Assembly (NCBI RefSeq): GCF_003605435.1
Contig: NZ_QXQB01000008.1
Location: 124,001-188,000, forward strand
Direction of reading: 5' to 3'
Origin: Paenibacillus pinisoli
GTDB lineage: Bacteria > Bacillota > Bacilli > Paenibacillales > Paenibacillaceae
DNA length: 64,000 nt
In this document: positions 8,189 to 17,000 of the stretch, piece by piece
Position numbering within the stretch: position 1 is the stretch's first letter
How the letters are laid out: the number at the start of each line of letters is the position of its first letter
Notes under the pieces: model-generated
Seen by the model: only the letters and a program-made list of their open reading frames with translations
Told to the model about the DNA's origin: nothing
Databases searched by the model: none
Made by a program: the position numbers and the translations under genes

Positions 8189-10309
8189 GTGCTCATGCGT
8201 TGGCAGCGTTGGAATCGGAAAGCGAAGCTGTGGCTGTGGGTCATTACGCTTATTGGCGTAGTGGCGGCGATGCCTCTTGGCATATCGCGTATGGCGATGG
8301 AAAACTCAGCGAATACGGTCGAATATGTATTTGATCATCGGGATATAGTGGAGGTTGCAGAGCTTCGTCCGAATCCCAAGCAATTTTTGAACGAGAAGGT
8401 GGATTTGCTCAAGGAATCGGGCATTACCACAATGTCCGTCTATGAGAGCTCGCTGAAGGAGCTCATGCAGGCAGGCAGACTGATGTACTACAATGAGAAG
8501 GACGCCGCTTTGCTGCAAGGCAAATTGCCGAATGAGCGGGTTAACTATACGTATGTCCTGTTTAACGGTCCCGAAGAGGAAGAGAAGATCGGTCCGCTTA
8601 TCCGCGATGCATACGGCCGGATGCAAGTGCCGGTCCGCAATTGGTCGTTCGACGGACGGAACGGTCTGATTATCGAAGAATCGCTGACTGCGGCTCTGCT
8701 GAAAACGTTCGACTTCGATCCGATGACGATTGAGGAGCTTACGGGCAAGGGCTTCCACATCCTGCCTCGCTTCTCGGACCGCGTCGTGCCATACGATGCG
8801 GAGCGCACGGCGGCACAGCTGGAACGGCTTAAGTCGTACGGTGTGACTCGCGTGCTGTTCGATGGAGAGAAGGCGAAGGGCGTATCGGATCAATCGGCGC
8901 TGCACAGCCTGGAGAGCTTCGGCGAATTGCTCAAGCAGTACGACATCGGTCTGGTTGCCATCGAGAATTTGAAGAAGCCGCAGCAAGGCATAAATAAACT
9001 GGCTTATTTGACAAACTATAATGTGACCAGACTATATTCCTTATCTCCTGAAGACAGCATCGAGATGACGAAGGAAGGCATTGTTGACCGTTTCTTGCTT
9101 GCCGCAAAGGATCGCAATATTCGGATGTTCTTCCTGAATACGATGAATCAGGGCAGTGCGGATACAGGCTTGCTTAATCACTCGGTAGACAAGCTTGCCT
9201 CTGCGATGACGGGATCGAATGGCATAGTCGCACAGCTAGATGAAGCAGGTTTCCCGTCCGGACTTGCTCAGCAGTTCTCCTATGAGAAGCCTTCATGGGA
9301 GAAACCGGTTCGCGGCATTGTCGCTTTGGGTGCGATAGCGATCATTACATTGCTGGTTAGCGCATTTATCCCGCATGTATCGATTCTGGTCTTCCTCTTA
9401 GGCCTGATCGGCTCCGCCGGCTTGTTCGTGCTGAACAGCTCGCTTATGGAACAAGCGCTTGCGCTTGGCGCAGCAGTGAGCGGGCCGACTCTGGCGCTGA
9501 TTTGGGTGATGAACCGGATTTATTCCCGTACAATTGGCGAGCGCCGCATGGTTGGCGGCGAAGAATGGACAGTCGGCAATGGCGGGCAGGAAGCGGAGAC
9601 GCGGACGCAATGGGTATTCCCGAGCGTGTCGATCGGCCGCCGGATTGGCATTGCGCTGAACTGGTTCATTGTCGCAACCTGCATCTCGCTGACGGCAGTT
9701 CCGCTGGTGTTCGGCTTGCTGAACAATATTACGTACAGTCTGGTGCTGGAGCAATTCAGAGGCGTCAGCGTGCTCCATCTGGGGCCAATCGCACTGGTTG
9801 CGCTCTATATCTTGCTGTATGAAGGAAATGAGGGACGGGGCGTTATGGGACGCGCTGCCAAGCTGCTTCGCCAGCCGATTCTGGTCAGCTGGATCCTTAT
9901 TGCGGCTGTCGTGGGCGCGATCGGCTTCTATTATCTGTCCCGTACTGGCAACTCAGGATCCGTATCCTGGATCGAGCTTATTATCCGCAATTGGCTGGAA
10001 TCGACGTTCGGCGTCCGTCCGCGCTTCAAAGAGTTTATGCTCGGCCATCCGCCGCTTCTGCTTGGCCTGTTCCTCGCGATTCGTTATCGCGCGGCTTGGG
10101 TATTAATCATTGTGGGCGCGATCGGACAGCTGACGATGGTCAGCACGTTCACGCACATTCATACGCCGCTGTACATCTCGATTGTACGCACGCTGCTTGG
10201 CCTGGGCGCAGGTCTTATCATCGGCGCGATCTTCATCGCGGCTTGGATCGTATTGGAAGGAGCATGGCGCAAATGGCTGGCACCAATGATTCGCAAATAT
10301 TCCGCATAG
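8189..10309 (+). CDS. DUF5693 polytopic membrane protein, csaB partner
   Basis: A 706-residue protein of the DUF5693 family. One membrane helix at about residues 13-35 is followed by an exported domain of about 330 residues with a TIM-barrel-like, EYVFDHRDIVE... pattern, then about nine hydrophobic helices from residue 370 to the end. Start GTG at 8189 with GGAGG at 8178-8182. Its last 37 bases overlap csaB, indicating translational coupling. No function is established for the family. In Bacillus anthracis the gene before csaB is csaA, a membrane protein proposed to handle the saccharide; by position this protein may serve an analogous export or assembly role, which is inference. Confidence 0.75.
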   Translation: MLMRWQRWNRKAKLWLWVITLIGVVAAMPLGISRMAMENSANTVEYVFDHRDIVEVAELRPNPKQFLNEKVDLLKESGITTMSVYESSLKELMQAGRLMYYNEKDAALLQGKLPNERVNYTYVLFNGPEEEEKIGPLIRDAYGRMQVPVRNWSFDGRNGLIIEESLTAALLKTFDFDPMTIEELTGKGFHILPRFSDRVVPYDAERTAAQLERLKSYGVTRVLFDGEKAKGVSDQSALHSLESFGELLKQYDIGLVAIENLKKPQQGINKLAYLTNYNVTRLYSLSPEDSIEMTKEGIVDRFLLAAKDRNIRMFFLNTMNQGSADTGLLNHSVDKLASAMTGSNGIVAQLDEAGFPSGLAQQFSYEKPSWEKPVRGIVALGAIAIITLLVSAFIPHVSILVFLLGLIGSAGLFVLNSSLMEQALALGAAVSGPTLALIWVMNRIYSRTIGERRMVGGEEWTVGNGGQEAETRTQWVFPSVSIGRRIGIALNWFIVATCISLTAVPLVFGLLNNITYSLVLEQFRGVSVLHLGPIALVALYILLYEGNEGRGVMGRAAKLLRQPILVSWILIAAVVGAIGFYYLSRTGNSGSVSWIELIIRNWLESTFGVRPRFKEFMLGHPPLLLGLFLAIRYRAAWVLIIVGAIGQLTMVSTFTHIHTPLYISIVRTLLGLGAGLIIGAIFIAAWIVLEGAWRKWLAPMIRKYSA

Positions 10310-11418
10310 CCATATCCGGATATTACGGCTTCCGCAACAGCGGGGACGAGGCGGTGCTTCGTTCGATCCTGCTGGCGCTGAAGGAAGAAGGAGACAAGCA
10401 GGGCGTTACCGTCCAGCCGATCGTGCTTAGCGCCGATCCGGCATGGACGGCAGCGTTGTATGGCGTAGAGTCCTTCCACCGGATGAAGCCGGGCGAGGTG
10501 CTCCGCGCCCTCCGCAGCTGCGACGGTCTGATCAGCGGCGGAGGCAGCTTGCTTCAGGACGTGACGAGCGGAAAGACGATTCCGTATTACATCGGCATCA
10601 TGAAGCTTGCCCAGTGGCTGGGCAAGCCGACCTTTGCCTATGCGCAAGGAATCGGACCGATCAACCGCCGCTCCATGGATTCGATGATCCGGAGCGCGAT
10701 GCGCCGGAGCAAGTATGTGTCGGTGCGGGATGCCGAATCCGCCGCTTTGCTCGGGCGGATCGGCATGCCGCTGGACCGGATCGATGTCGTGCCCGATCCG
10801 GTTATGGGGCTGCCGCTGCCGGAGGGTTCACGTGCAGCGGAGCCTCGCGCAGACGGGACGCCGCCGGTTATCGGCGTCTCGCTGCGCCGCTGGCGCGAGG
10901 ACGGCGCCGATATGGCGCGCGCCGCCGAGGCGCTGGCCGCGCTGTCGAAGCGCAGGCCGGTTAGGCTGCGCTTCTTGCCGTTCCATACCCCTTCCGACCG
11001 TGTAACGTCGGAAGAGGTGATGGAACGGCTGAGCGGCCGGCTCGGCGAAGGAAGCTCCGCCGAGCTGGCATCGCCCGGCGACGACCCCCAGGCGATGCTT
11101 CTGGAGGTCAGCCGCTGCGACGCTTTGTTCGGCATGCGCCTCCATGCGCTGATCTATGCCGCCAATCAGCAAGTACCGATGCTGGGGCTGTCGTACGATC
11201 CCAAGATCGATCAATTCATGAATCGATTGGAGCTGCGTCCGATCGGCACCACGGAATCGCTGGATGCCGAGGCGTTCGCTGATGCGGCGTGTGCCTTGCT
11301 CGACGCGCCGGAGGAGTGGCGCATCAAGCACGGACCGGCTATCGAGACTCTAAAGCAACAGGCAAAAAATCCCGCGCAACAAATCTTACAAATATTGCGT
11401 CAATATAGATCGAGGTGA
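10273..11418 (+). CDS. csaB: Polysaccharide pyruvyltransferase CsaB
   Basis: A 381-residue cytosolic or membrane-associated enzyme that adds pyruvate ketals to the secondary wall polymer; the ketal is the ligand bound by SLH domains. The start of the protein (IAISGYYGFRNSGDEAVLRSILLAL) and the GGGSLLQDVTS, AQGIGPI and GMRLHALIYAANQ motifs are typical. Several SLH proteins are encoded just downstream, which strongly supports the assignment. I place the start at ATG 10273 because AAGGAG at 10257-10262 has good spacing to it; the ATG at 10264 is too close. It overlaps the DUF5693 gene and is followed after 7 bases by the TagA-type gene. Confidence 0.92.
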   Translation: MAGTNDSQIFRIAISGYYGFRNSGDEAVLRSILLALKEEGDKQGVTVQPIVLSADPAWTAALYGVESFHRMKPGEVLRALRSCDGLISGGGSLLQDVTSGKTIPYYIGIMKLAQWLGKPTFAYAQGIGPINRRSMDSMIRSAMRRSKYVSVRDAESAALLGRIGMPLDRIDVVPDPVMGLPLPEGSRAAEPRADGTPPVIGVSLRRWREDGADMARAAEALAALSKRRPVRLRFLPFHTPSDRVTSEEVMERLSGRLGEGSSAELASPGDDPQAMLLEVSRCDALFGMRLHALIYAANQQVPMLGLSYDPKIDQFMNRLELRPIGTTESLDAEAFADAACALLDAPEEWRIKHGPAIETLKQQAKNPAQQILQILRQYRSR

Positions 11419-11425
11419 TTTCCTC

Positions 11426-12187
11426 ATGTCGAAACAACTGCCAACCGTGCCGATATTCGGCGTGCCGTTCTCGAAAATGAGCATGGACGAGACGGTTCAT
11501 TATCTTACAGAGGCTATTGAGGATGGGCGCTTGACGCATGTCATCACAGCGAATCCGATTATGGTCATGGAAGCTTTGGACAAACCAGAATTTGCTGCCG
11601 TGTTACGCAAGGCTGACCTGATCGTGCCGGATGGCGCGGGGGTTGTATGGGCTGCCAGGACGGGAGGCAATCCCGTCGCTGAGCGAGTGGCGGGCTTTGA
11701 CCTGATGCACCGTCTCATGGAGCAAGGAGAGAAGCGGCGCTGGACCGCTTATTTGCTGGGGACAACCCAGGAAGTAATCGAGTCTGCTGCCGAGAAGCTG
11801 CAGCTGCAGTATCCGCAGGTGCGGATCGTGGGCTGCCGCAACGGATTTTTTGGCCCCGATCAAGATGAGGAGATTGTGGAGGAAATCCGCAAGCTGAAGC
11901 CTCATCTGCTGTTTGTTGCGCGCGGAATGGAGAAGGAAGCCTGGAACGCGCAATACAAGGAACGCCTTGGCGTGCCGTTTATTATGGGTGTCGGCGGAAG
12001 CTTTGACATCGTATCCGGCAAGCTGAAGCGTGCTCCGATCCTATTCCAGAAGCTTCGCCTCGAATGGCTGTATCGCTTATTTCAGGAGCCTTCCCGCTAT
12101 AAGCGGATGCTTGCGCTGCCGAAATTCGTCGTGAAAGTGCTTCGCAACAAAGAAAACGTGACAAAACCTAGTCCTGAGGCGCAATAA
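11426..12187 (+). CDS. tagA: WecG/TagA/CpsF-family glycosyltransferase (N-acetylmannosaminyltransferase type)
   Basis: A 253-residue GT26-family enzyme. TagA adds ManNAc to GlcNAc on undecaprenyl diphosphate to make the linkage unit of wall teichoic acids and related secondary polymers. The ITANPIMVMEAL motif (39-51), IVPDGAGVVWA (66-76) and GVGGSFDIVSGKLKRAP region (about 187-203) are family hallmarks. GAGGTGA at 11411-11417 precedes the ATG and overlaps the csaB stop. It presumably makes the carrier-linked polymer that CsaB pyruvylates. The last 15 residues are poorly conserved. Downstream, tagO has its own promoter. Confidence 0.88.
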   Translation: MSKQLPTVPIFGVPFSKMSMDETVHYLTEAIEDGRLTHVITANPIMVMEALDKPEFAAVLRKADLIVPDGAGVVWAARTGGNPVAERVAGFDLMHRLMEQGEKRRWTAYLLGTTQEVIESAAEKLQLQYPQVRIVGCRNGFFGPDQDEEIVEEIRKLKPHLLFVARGMEKEAWNAQYKERLGVPFIMGVGGSFDIVSGKLKRAPILFQKLRLEWLYRLFQEPSRYKRMLALPKFVVKVLRNKENVTKPSPEAQ

Positions 12188-12224
12188 TGTCGGTATTTTC
12201 ATGAAAATTGGTTGAAAACGGTGT

Positions 12225-12387
12225 TGGTAATTCTTTTTCGAACGGAGTATAATTCACTTCGGAGCAAATGGTTTGCTTAGAGGCGGCTGCTGCCGCCGAA
12301 TAAGGCGCCGTTTCCCGGTGAAATATAAGCAGAGCACACGCGCATGGCGAAGTCTGCTTATGTTTTCAGAAAAGGAGAGTTGTACAC
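12225..12387 (+). promoter_or_regulatory. Promoter and structured leader of the TagO-type gene
   Basis: TTGGTA at 12225-12230 and TATAAT at 12248-12253 are 17 bases apart, a good sigma-A promoter. The roughly 125-base leader holds two clear hairpins: GGCGGC facing GCCGCC at 12282-12297, and TAAGCAGA at 12326-12333 facing TCTGCTTA at 12353-12360, the latter followed by TGTTTTC. The second could act as an attenuator, but its T-tract is weak. No known riboswitch class was recognised. Confidence 0.6.
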
Positions 12388-13536
12388 ATGCCAGTTGGCT
12401 TCTTGTATACGATGGGATTTATTATCGCTCTTTTATTAGCGCTTGCCATGACGCCGCTCGTGAAGAAATTTGCGTTCAAAGTGGGTGCCATTGACAAACC
12501 GAATCACAGAAAAGTACATACGCGCATTATGCCGCGTCTCGGAGGACTTGCCATTTATATCGCTTTTGTGGGGGCCTTCCTGGCGGTATCTCCATTCATT
12601 CCGGATGGACTGCTTCGCCCCCGCGATGTGAACATGATTAATGCCTTGCTTGTGGGCGGCACCATTATCATTATCCTTGGCGCGTTGGACGACCGCTTCG
12701 AGCTGTCGGCCAAGGTCAAGCTTCTCGGCCAAATCGCCGCTGCCTGCGTCGTCGTATTCGGCTTTGATGTACGGATCGATCTTGTGAACATTCCGTTCGG
12801 CGAGACGATGCAGCCAATCGCGGAGTGGATCGGCATCCCGCTGACGATTCTGTGGATTGTCGGCGTAACCAATGCCATCAACTTGATTGACGGCCTGGAC
12901 GGACTCGCTGCAGGCGTATCCGGCATCTCCATCGCGACGATTGTTGTGATGGCTACTCTGATGGGCTTCCAGCCGGTTATCCTGCTGAGCACCTTGCTGC
13001 TTGGCGGCATTATCGGATTCCTGGTATTCAACTTCCACCCGGCGAAGATCTTCATGGGCGACTCTGGCTCGCTTTTCCTGGGCTTTAGCCTTGCGACCTT
13101 GTCCATGCTTGGCTTCAAGCAGGTTACGATCGTATCCTTCGTTACGCCGCTGCTCATTATCGGCGTACCGCTGTCGGACACCTTCTTCGCGATTGTGCGC
13201 CGCTGGGTGAACAAGAAGCCGATTTTTGCGCCGGACAAAGGACATCTGCATCACAGGCTGCAGGACCTTGGCTTCAGCCATCGCCGCACCGTTCTGATTA
13301 TCTGGGGAGTAGCCGCCATCTTCGGCATCCTGGCTATTGTCCAATCCGCAGTCGTACAATCGAGCGCGGCTAACTGGATTACCTTTGCGGTCATATGCTT
13401 GCTCATGTTCTTCTTGCAGATTGGCGCCGAACTGACAGGCATTGTCGACAAGACGAGACGGCCGCTCATCAACTTCCTGGCCCGCATCGGCGTACGCATT
13501 GCGAAGGTCGATACCCAGCAATCACGCGGCAAGTAA
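12388..13536 (+). CDS. tagO: Undecaprenyl-phosphate N-acetylglucosamine-1-phosphate transferase (TagO/WecA/MraY family)
   Basis: A 382-residue polytopic enzyme that transfers GlcNAc-1-phosphate from UDP-GlcNAc to undecaprenyl phosphate, the first step of wall glycopolymer synthesis. The conserved Asp pair is at 101-102 (LDDRFEL), the catalytic loop NAINLIDGLDG at 162-172, FNFHPAKIFMGDSGS near 215-228, and the HLHHR loop at 286-290. About ten to eleven membrane helices. ATG after AAGGAG at normal spacing. It is separated from tagA-csaB by its own promoter but belongs to the same pathway: TagO starts, TagA extends, and CsaB finishes the SLH ligand. Confidence 0.92.
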   Translation: MPVGFLYTMGFIIALLLALAMTPLVKKFAFKVGAIDKPNHRKVHTRIMPRLGGLAIYIAFVGAFLAVSPFIPDGLLRPRDVNMINALLVGGTIIIILGALDDRFELSAKVKLLGQIAAACVVVFGFDVRIDLVNIPFGETMQPIAEWIGIPLTILWIVGVTNAINLIDGLDGLAAGVSGISIATIVVMATLMGFQPVILLSTLLLGGIIGFLVFNFHPAKIFMGDSGSLFLGFSLATLSMLGFKQVTIVSFVTPLLIIGVPLSDTFFAIVRRWVNKKPIFAPDKGHLHHRLQDLGFSHRRTVLIIWGVAAIFGILAIVQSAVVQSSAANWITFAVICLLMFFLQIGAELTGIVDKTRRPLINFLARIGVRIAKVDTQQSRGK

Positions 13537-13555
13537 CAATTGCACTTATACGGTT

Positions 13556-13592
13556 AGAGCCCTGCCTCCTTCGGGATGCAGGGCTTTTTTTC
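13556..13592 (+). terminator. Rho-independent terminator after tagO
   Basis: AGCCCTGC at 13558-13565 pairs with GCAGGGCT at 13578-13585, followed by seven T. Confidence 0.88.
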
Positions 13593-13599
13593 CACAAGC

Positions 13600-13635
13600 G
13601 AATTTAAATTTCCGAGGGTATCGGAATTTAAATTC
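13600..13635. repeat. AT-rich inverted repeat
   Basis: GAATTTAAATTTCCGA at 13600-13616 is matched by TCGGAATTTAAATTC at 13621-13635 with a single extra T in the left arm. It lies directly after the tagO terminator in the 473-base gap before the SLH gene. Its role is unknown. Confidence 0.7.
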
Positions 13636-13768
13636 AATTTGGCGATAAAACCATCCTTTAAACGCGGTCGCTCATCCTGAATTGCCTCGATTGAGGTTTT
13701 CTCATGTGGCCCTGTACCCTCTCTCTAGGAGTATTAGCCTAATTGCGCCAGCAATTTACCAGTTCATA

Positions 13769-13796
13769 TAAACATCTGCGTTTGGCCCGCCGATAA
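13769..13796 (+). promoter_or_regulatory. Sigma-D-type promoter before SLH gene, with about 200-base leader
   Basis: TAAA at 13769-13772, a 16-base spacer, then GCCGATAA at 13789-13796. The Bacillus sigma-D consensus is TAAA-N14-16-GCCGATAT. A transcript from here would have a leader of about 200 bases to the TTG start at 14010; I saw no other clear element in that stretch. Confidence 0.5.
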
Positions 13797-14009
13797 AAAA
13801 CTTACAGAACTTTTCTTGGATCAGCGCGTCTATAACAGGAAGAGAGAATATCTGACTATGGAGGAAAAGGGAGGAACGAATATAAGTCAGTCATCATCCT
13901 TTGGACAAGCTATCCAATGACTATAGCCCTACTTCTGGCATGATCCAAGTAGTCCAGCTGACTTACCATGCAGCTTAAGAACAGATTCGCATAAAGGAGG
14001 AACACCGTT

Positions 14010-17000
14010 TTGAAAAGAGCATTATCACTAATCTTGACGTTTGCGCTTATCGTAACGATGCTGCCAACATACATGGCACCGCAAACGGCAAACGCTGCAG
14101 GAGCCTACTTCCTGTTCCCGAATGAGAATGACACAAGAGCCAACGCAAGAATCGTCTCTACCAAGACTATCCAAATCAACGGTACTATCAACGGCGTTGT
14201 CGGCAGCTCCATCAGCTACAATGTCAAGCAAGTAACGTCCACTGGACTAGAGGAAATTCTGAATACGACAGAAGAAATTACAACGGGGATCACAACAACT
14301 GGCGATAACCGTATCTCCATCAACAGCCTTATCCTATTTCCGGGCATGAACAAAATCACGCTGAAGGGCATCGCAGGTTCATCGATCGTTCAGGAATCGA
14401 TCTATATCGAATACCGTGACAATCCGATGCTCTATGACCTGAAAGTCACGTTCGAGAATAAGGATTACGATATGAAGGAAACAGAGCCGACTATGCTCTA
14501 TTCCACTACTCCGAATGTTACCCAGCAAGGCCAGATCGTCATTACTGGCCGCGCGCCTAACGCGACCAAGGTCACGATCGATATTAACGGCCGCAGCTAC
14601 GACTTCAACGTGTCGACCGGCAACAACAACAACCGGTTCAGCACCTCGCAGCTGACGATTGACAAAGGCATCAATATCATCAAGTTCAAAGTGCATAACG
14701 GCGGCCAGATTGTAGAAACTACACGGCAAGTGGCGTTCTATAACGGAGAGGTTACCTATTACAACCTTAAGATTAGCAATGGCACGAAAGAATCCAATTT
14801 GCAAAACAATATGGATTTCTCGACAGGATCGGTTACGGGCATCAACATCTCCGGTACAGCTATTATCCCTTTGCCAATCTATGACTTAAACAACGTTCTT
14901 GATCCGAACAATACGATCACAGATAACCTCCAAGACGCACTGAAGGATCTGCTTAAGCTGGAAGTGCAGGGAGGAGCGATATTGGCTCCAGATGAAGTCT
15001 CTTATTCACCAACGGACATTGATGCCACGACTAAATTCATAACCGTTGATTTCAAGTATGAGAATATTGCTGGTTTGGCATTTGATACCAAGAAGAACAT
15101 TCGCTTCAAAGCGCCTAATTTGAGGGTATTTGACTTATCTCCGTGGTACGGCTTTACGCTAAGGGACAACAATCTGGCGTATATCCAAGATATCAACTAT
15201 TTGACGGGTTTCGATAGTTCAATGACCACGGCTGATGCTAGCAACAACGCTGTAGCTAGAAATAAGAGCCGCGTATTAAGCCTGCAAAGTACAGATATTC
15301 CTAGCGGTGGAGTAGATGTATACTCCGTTCCGATGGGTGTGGAATTATTGATTGGCAATTATGAAACCCTTGTTGACAGTAATTTGTCGAATCTTAATAA
15401 TTTGATTGGCAAAATTAATGTGAATACGATTCCAGTGAACCCTACGAATCCAGTTGTGTATAAGCTCGTGATGGAGGAACTTGCGCCTAACTCGGTCACA
15501 CCGCTGGCGCAGCTTGTGACTCAAAATGTAAATGGTGAGCAGGTTTCGTTCCTTCGCGTGTTTTTGGAGATTCAAAAATTGCCGAGCTCCGGCTCGAACA
15601 CGATCACGTTCCAATTGACTGGAACGGGAGTTACGAATGAAATCAAAAGCGTTGTTGCACGTCTACTATATGGTCCTTATATGAAGTTCGATTCCATCGT
15701 GGACGGGATGGACGTGAAGTTTGATACAGTCAACGGCACGTCAACCAGCCTGTTAAGTCAGTTGGGGAACTTTAAAGGTCAATTGTTCAATGTCGTAAAT
15801 GATAGCGAAATTAAATATTCAGGCGCGGGCCAATCTGTCTTCATGTATATTAATAATGTCGCTATAGATTTGGCAGCAGATACGACGACTCCAACCAAGT
15901 TCCAGGCTACTAATAGCGATGACTTTATTGCTGGAGTTTTGAACAAAGCAGGAAGCAATACGGTTAAATTTGTTTTTATTTCAAAAAACAACAACTATGA
16001 ATATACGTTAAGGTTTAGTATTGTACCAACCAATCTGCCAACAATTCCGGCTCCTAATACAGACGGTGTGTACCCGTATACAAAGGGCCAGTGGCCTCCG
16101 GTTTCGACGGATGCCAGCTTTAATAAGCAAGGATCCGTGTATACAACACGGGAAGCTGATTTTGATGTATATGGCACATTTGGTTTTGTAGATTTGGGCT
16201 CGGTAGCTGGCAGCGTAGAGTCGAGATTAAGCGAAATAGGCAATCTTCAGGACTATATTGTCACCATTGATTCCCCTAACTGGAGCAGCCCTGTCACCTG
16301 GAATTTGGGTCAGGAATTTACTCTGGTAGACAAGAATAGAAAAACATTAACTAGGGATGGCAGTGACGGAGGACCGCCATACGTAATCAATTCAGGGAAC
16401 AGACCGCCATCAGCGGATGCAAGAATATCCTTTTATTACGACATAGATGCACGAAGCTTTTTCTTTACCATTACGGGTCAAACGATGCCTTCTGACGGAA
16501 GTACGATGGTTTACGTAATGTCGGTTTTCAATGCTGGCGTCAACGGGCCTCGTGCAACGTATCGACTGGAAATCAATCCGATTTCGATTCCGTACAGCAT
16601 CAAACTGCCTGTCAAGGAAGAAATGGTTACCAACCGTAACTTCGTAGAGGTTATCATTAGCTCGCCAGGAGCAGATTCCATGGTCATTGGAAAGCAAAAG
16701 GCGGAAAAAGTAACCTACATTGACTATGGAGCGAATGAGAATGATAAGATGCACGTTGAGGCTTTCAGAGCTGTGGTGAAAGACTTGCGTGCAGGACGGG
16801 AAACCAAGATTCCATTCACGATTACACGCGGCGACGATACGATCAAGCAAGAGCTGACTGTCAAATATGTGCCGACCAACATTCCTGGCGCTCAAATGAT
16901 GGAAACCATGTCTTCATCGCATAAGCTGTTCAATAATGCGCTGACATTGACCTTCAGCAAAAACACGCAATTGATCAGACCTGACTATAATGCATCTACC

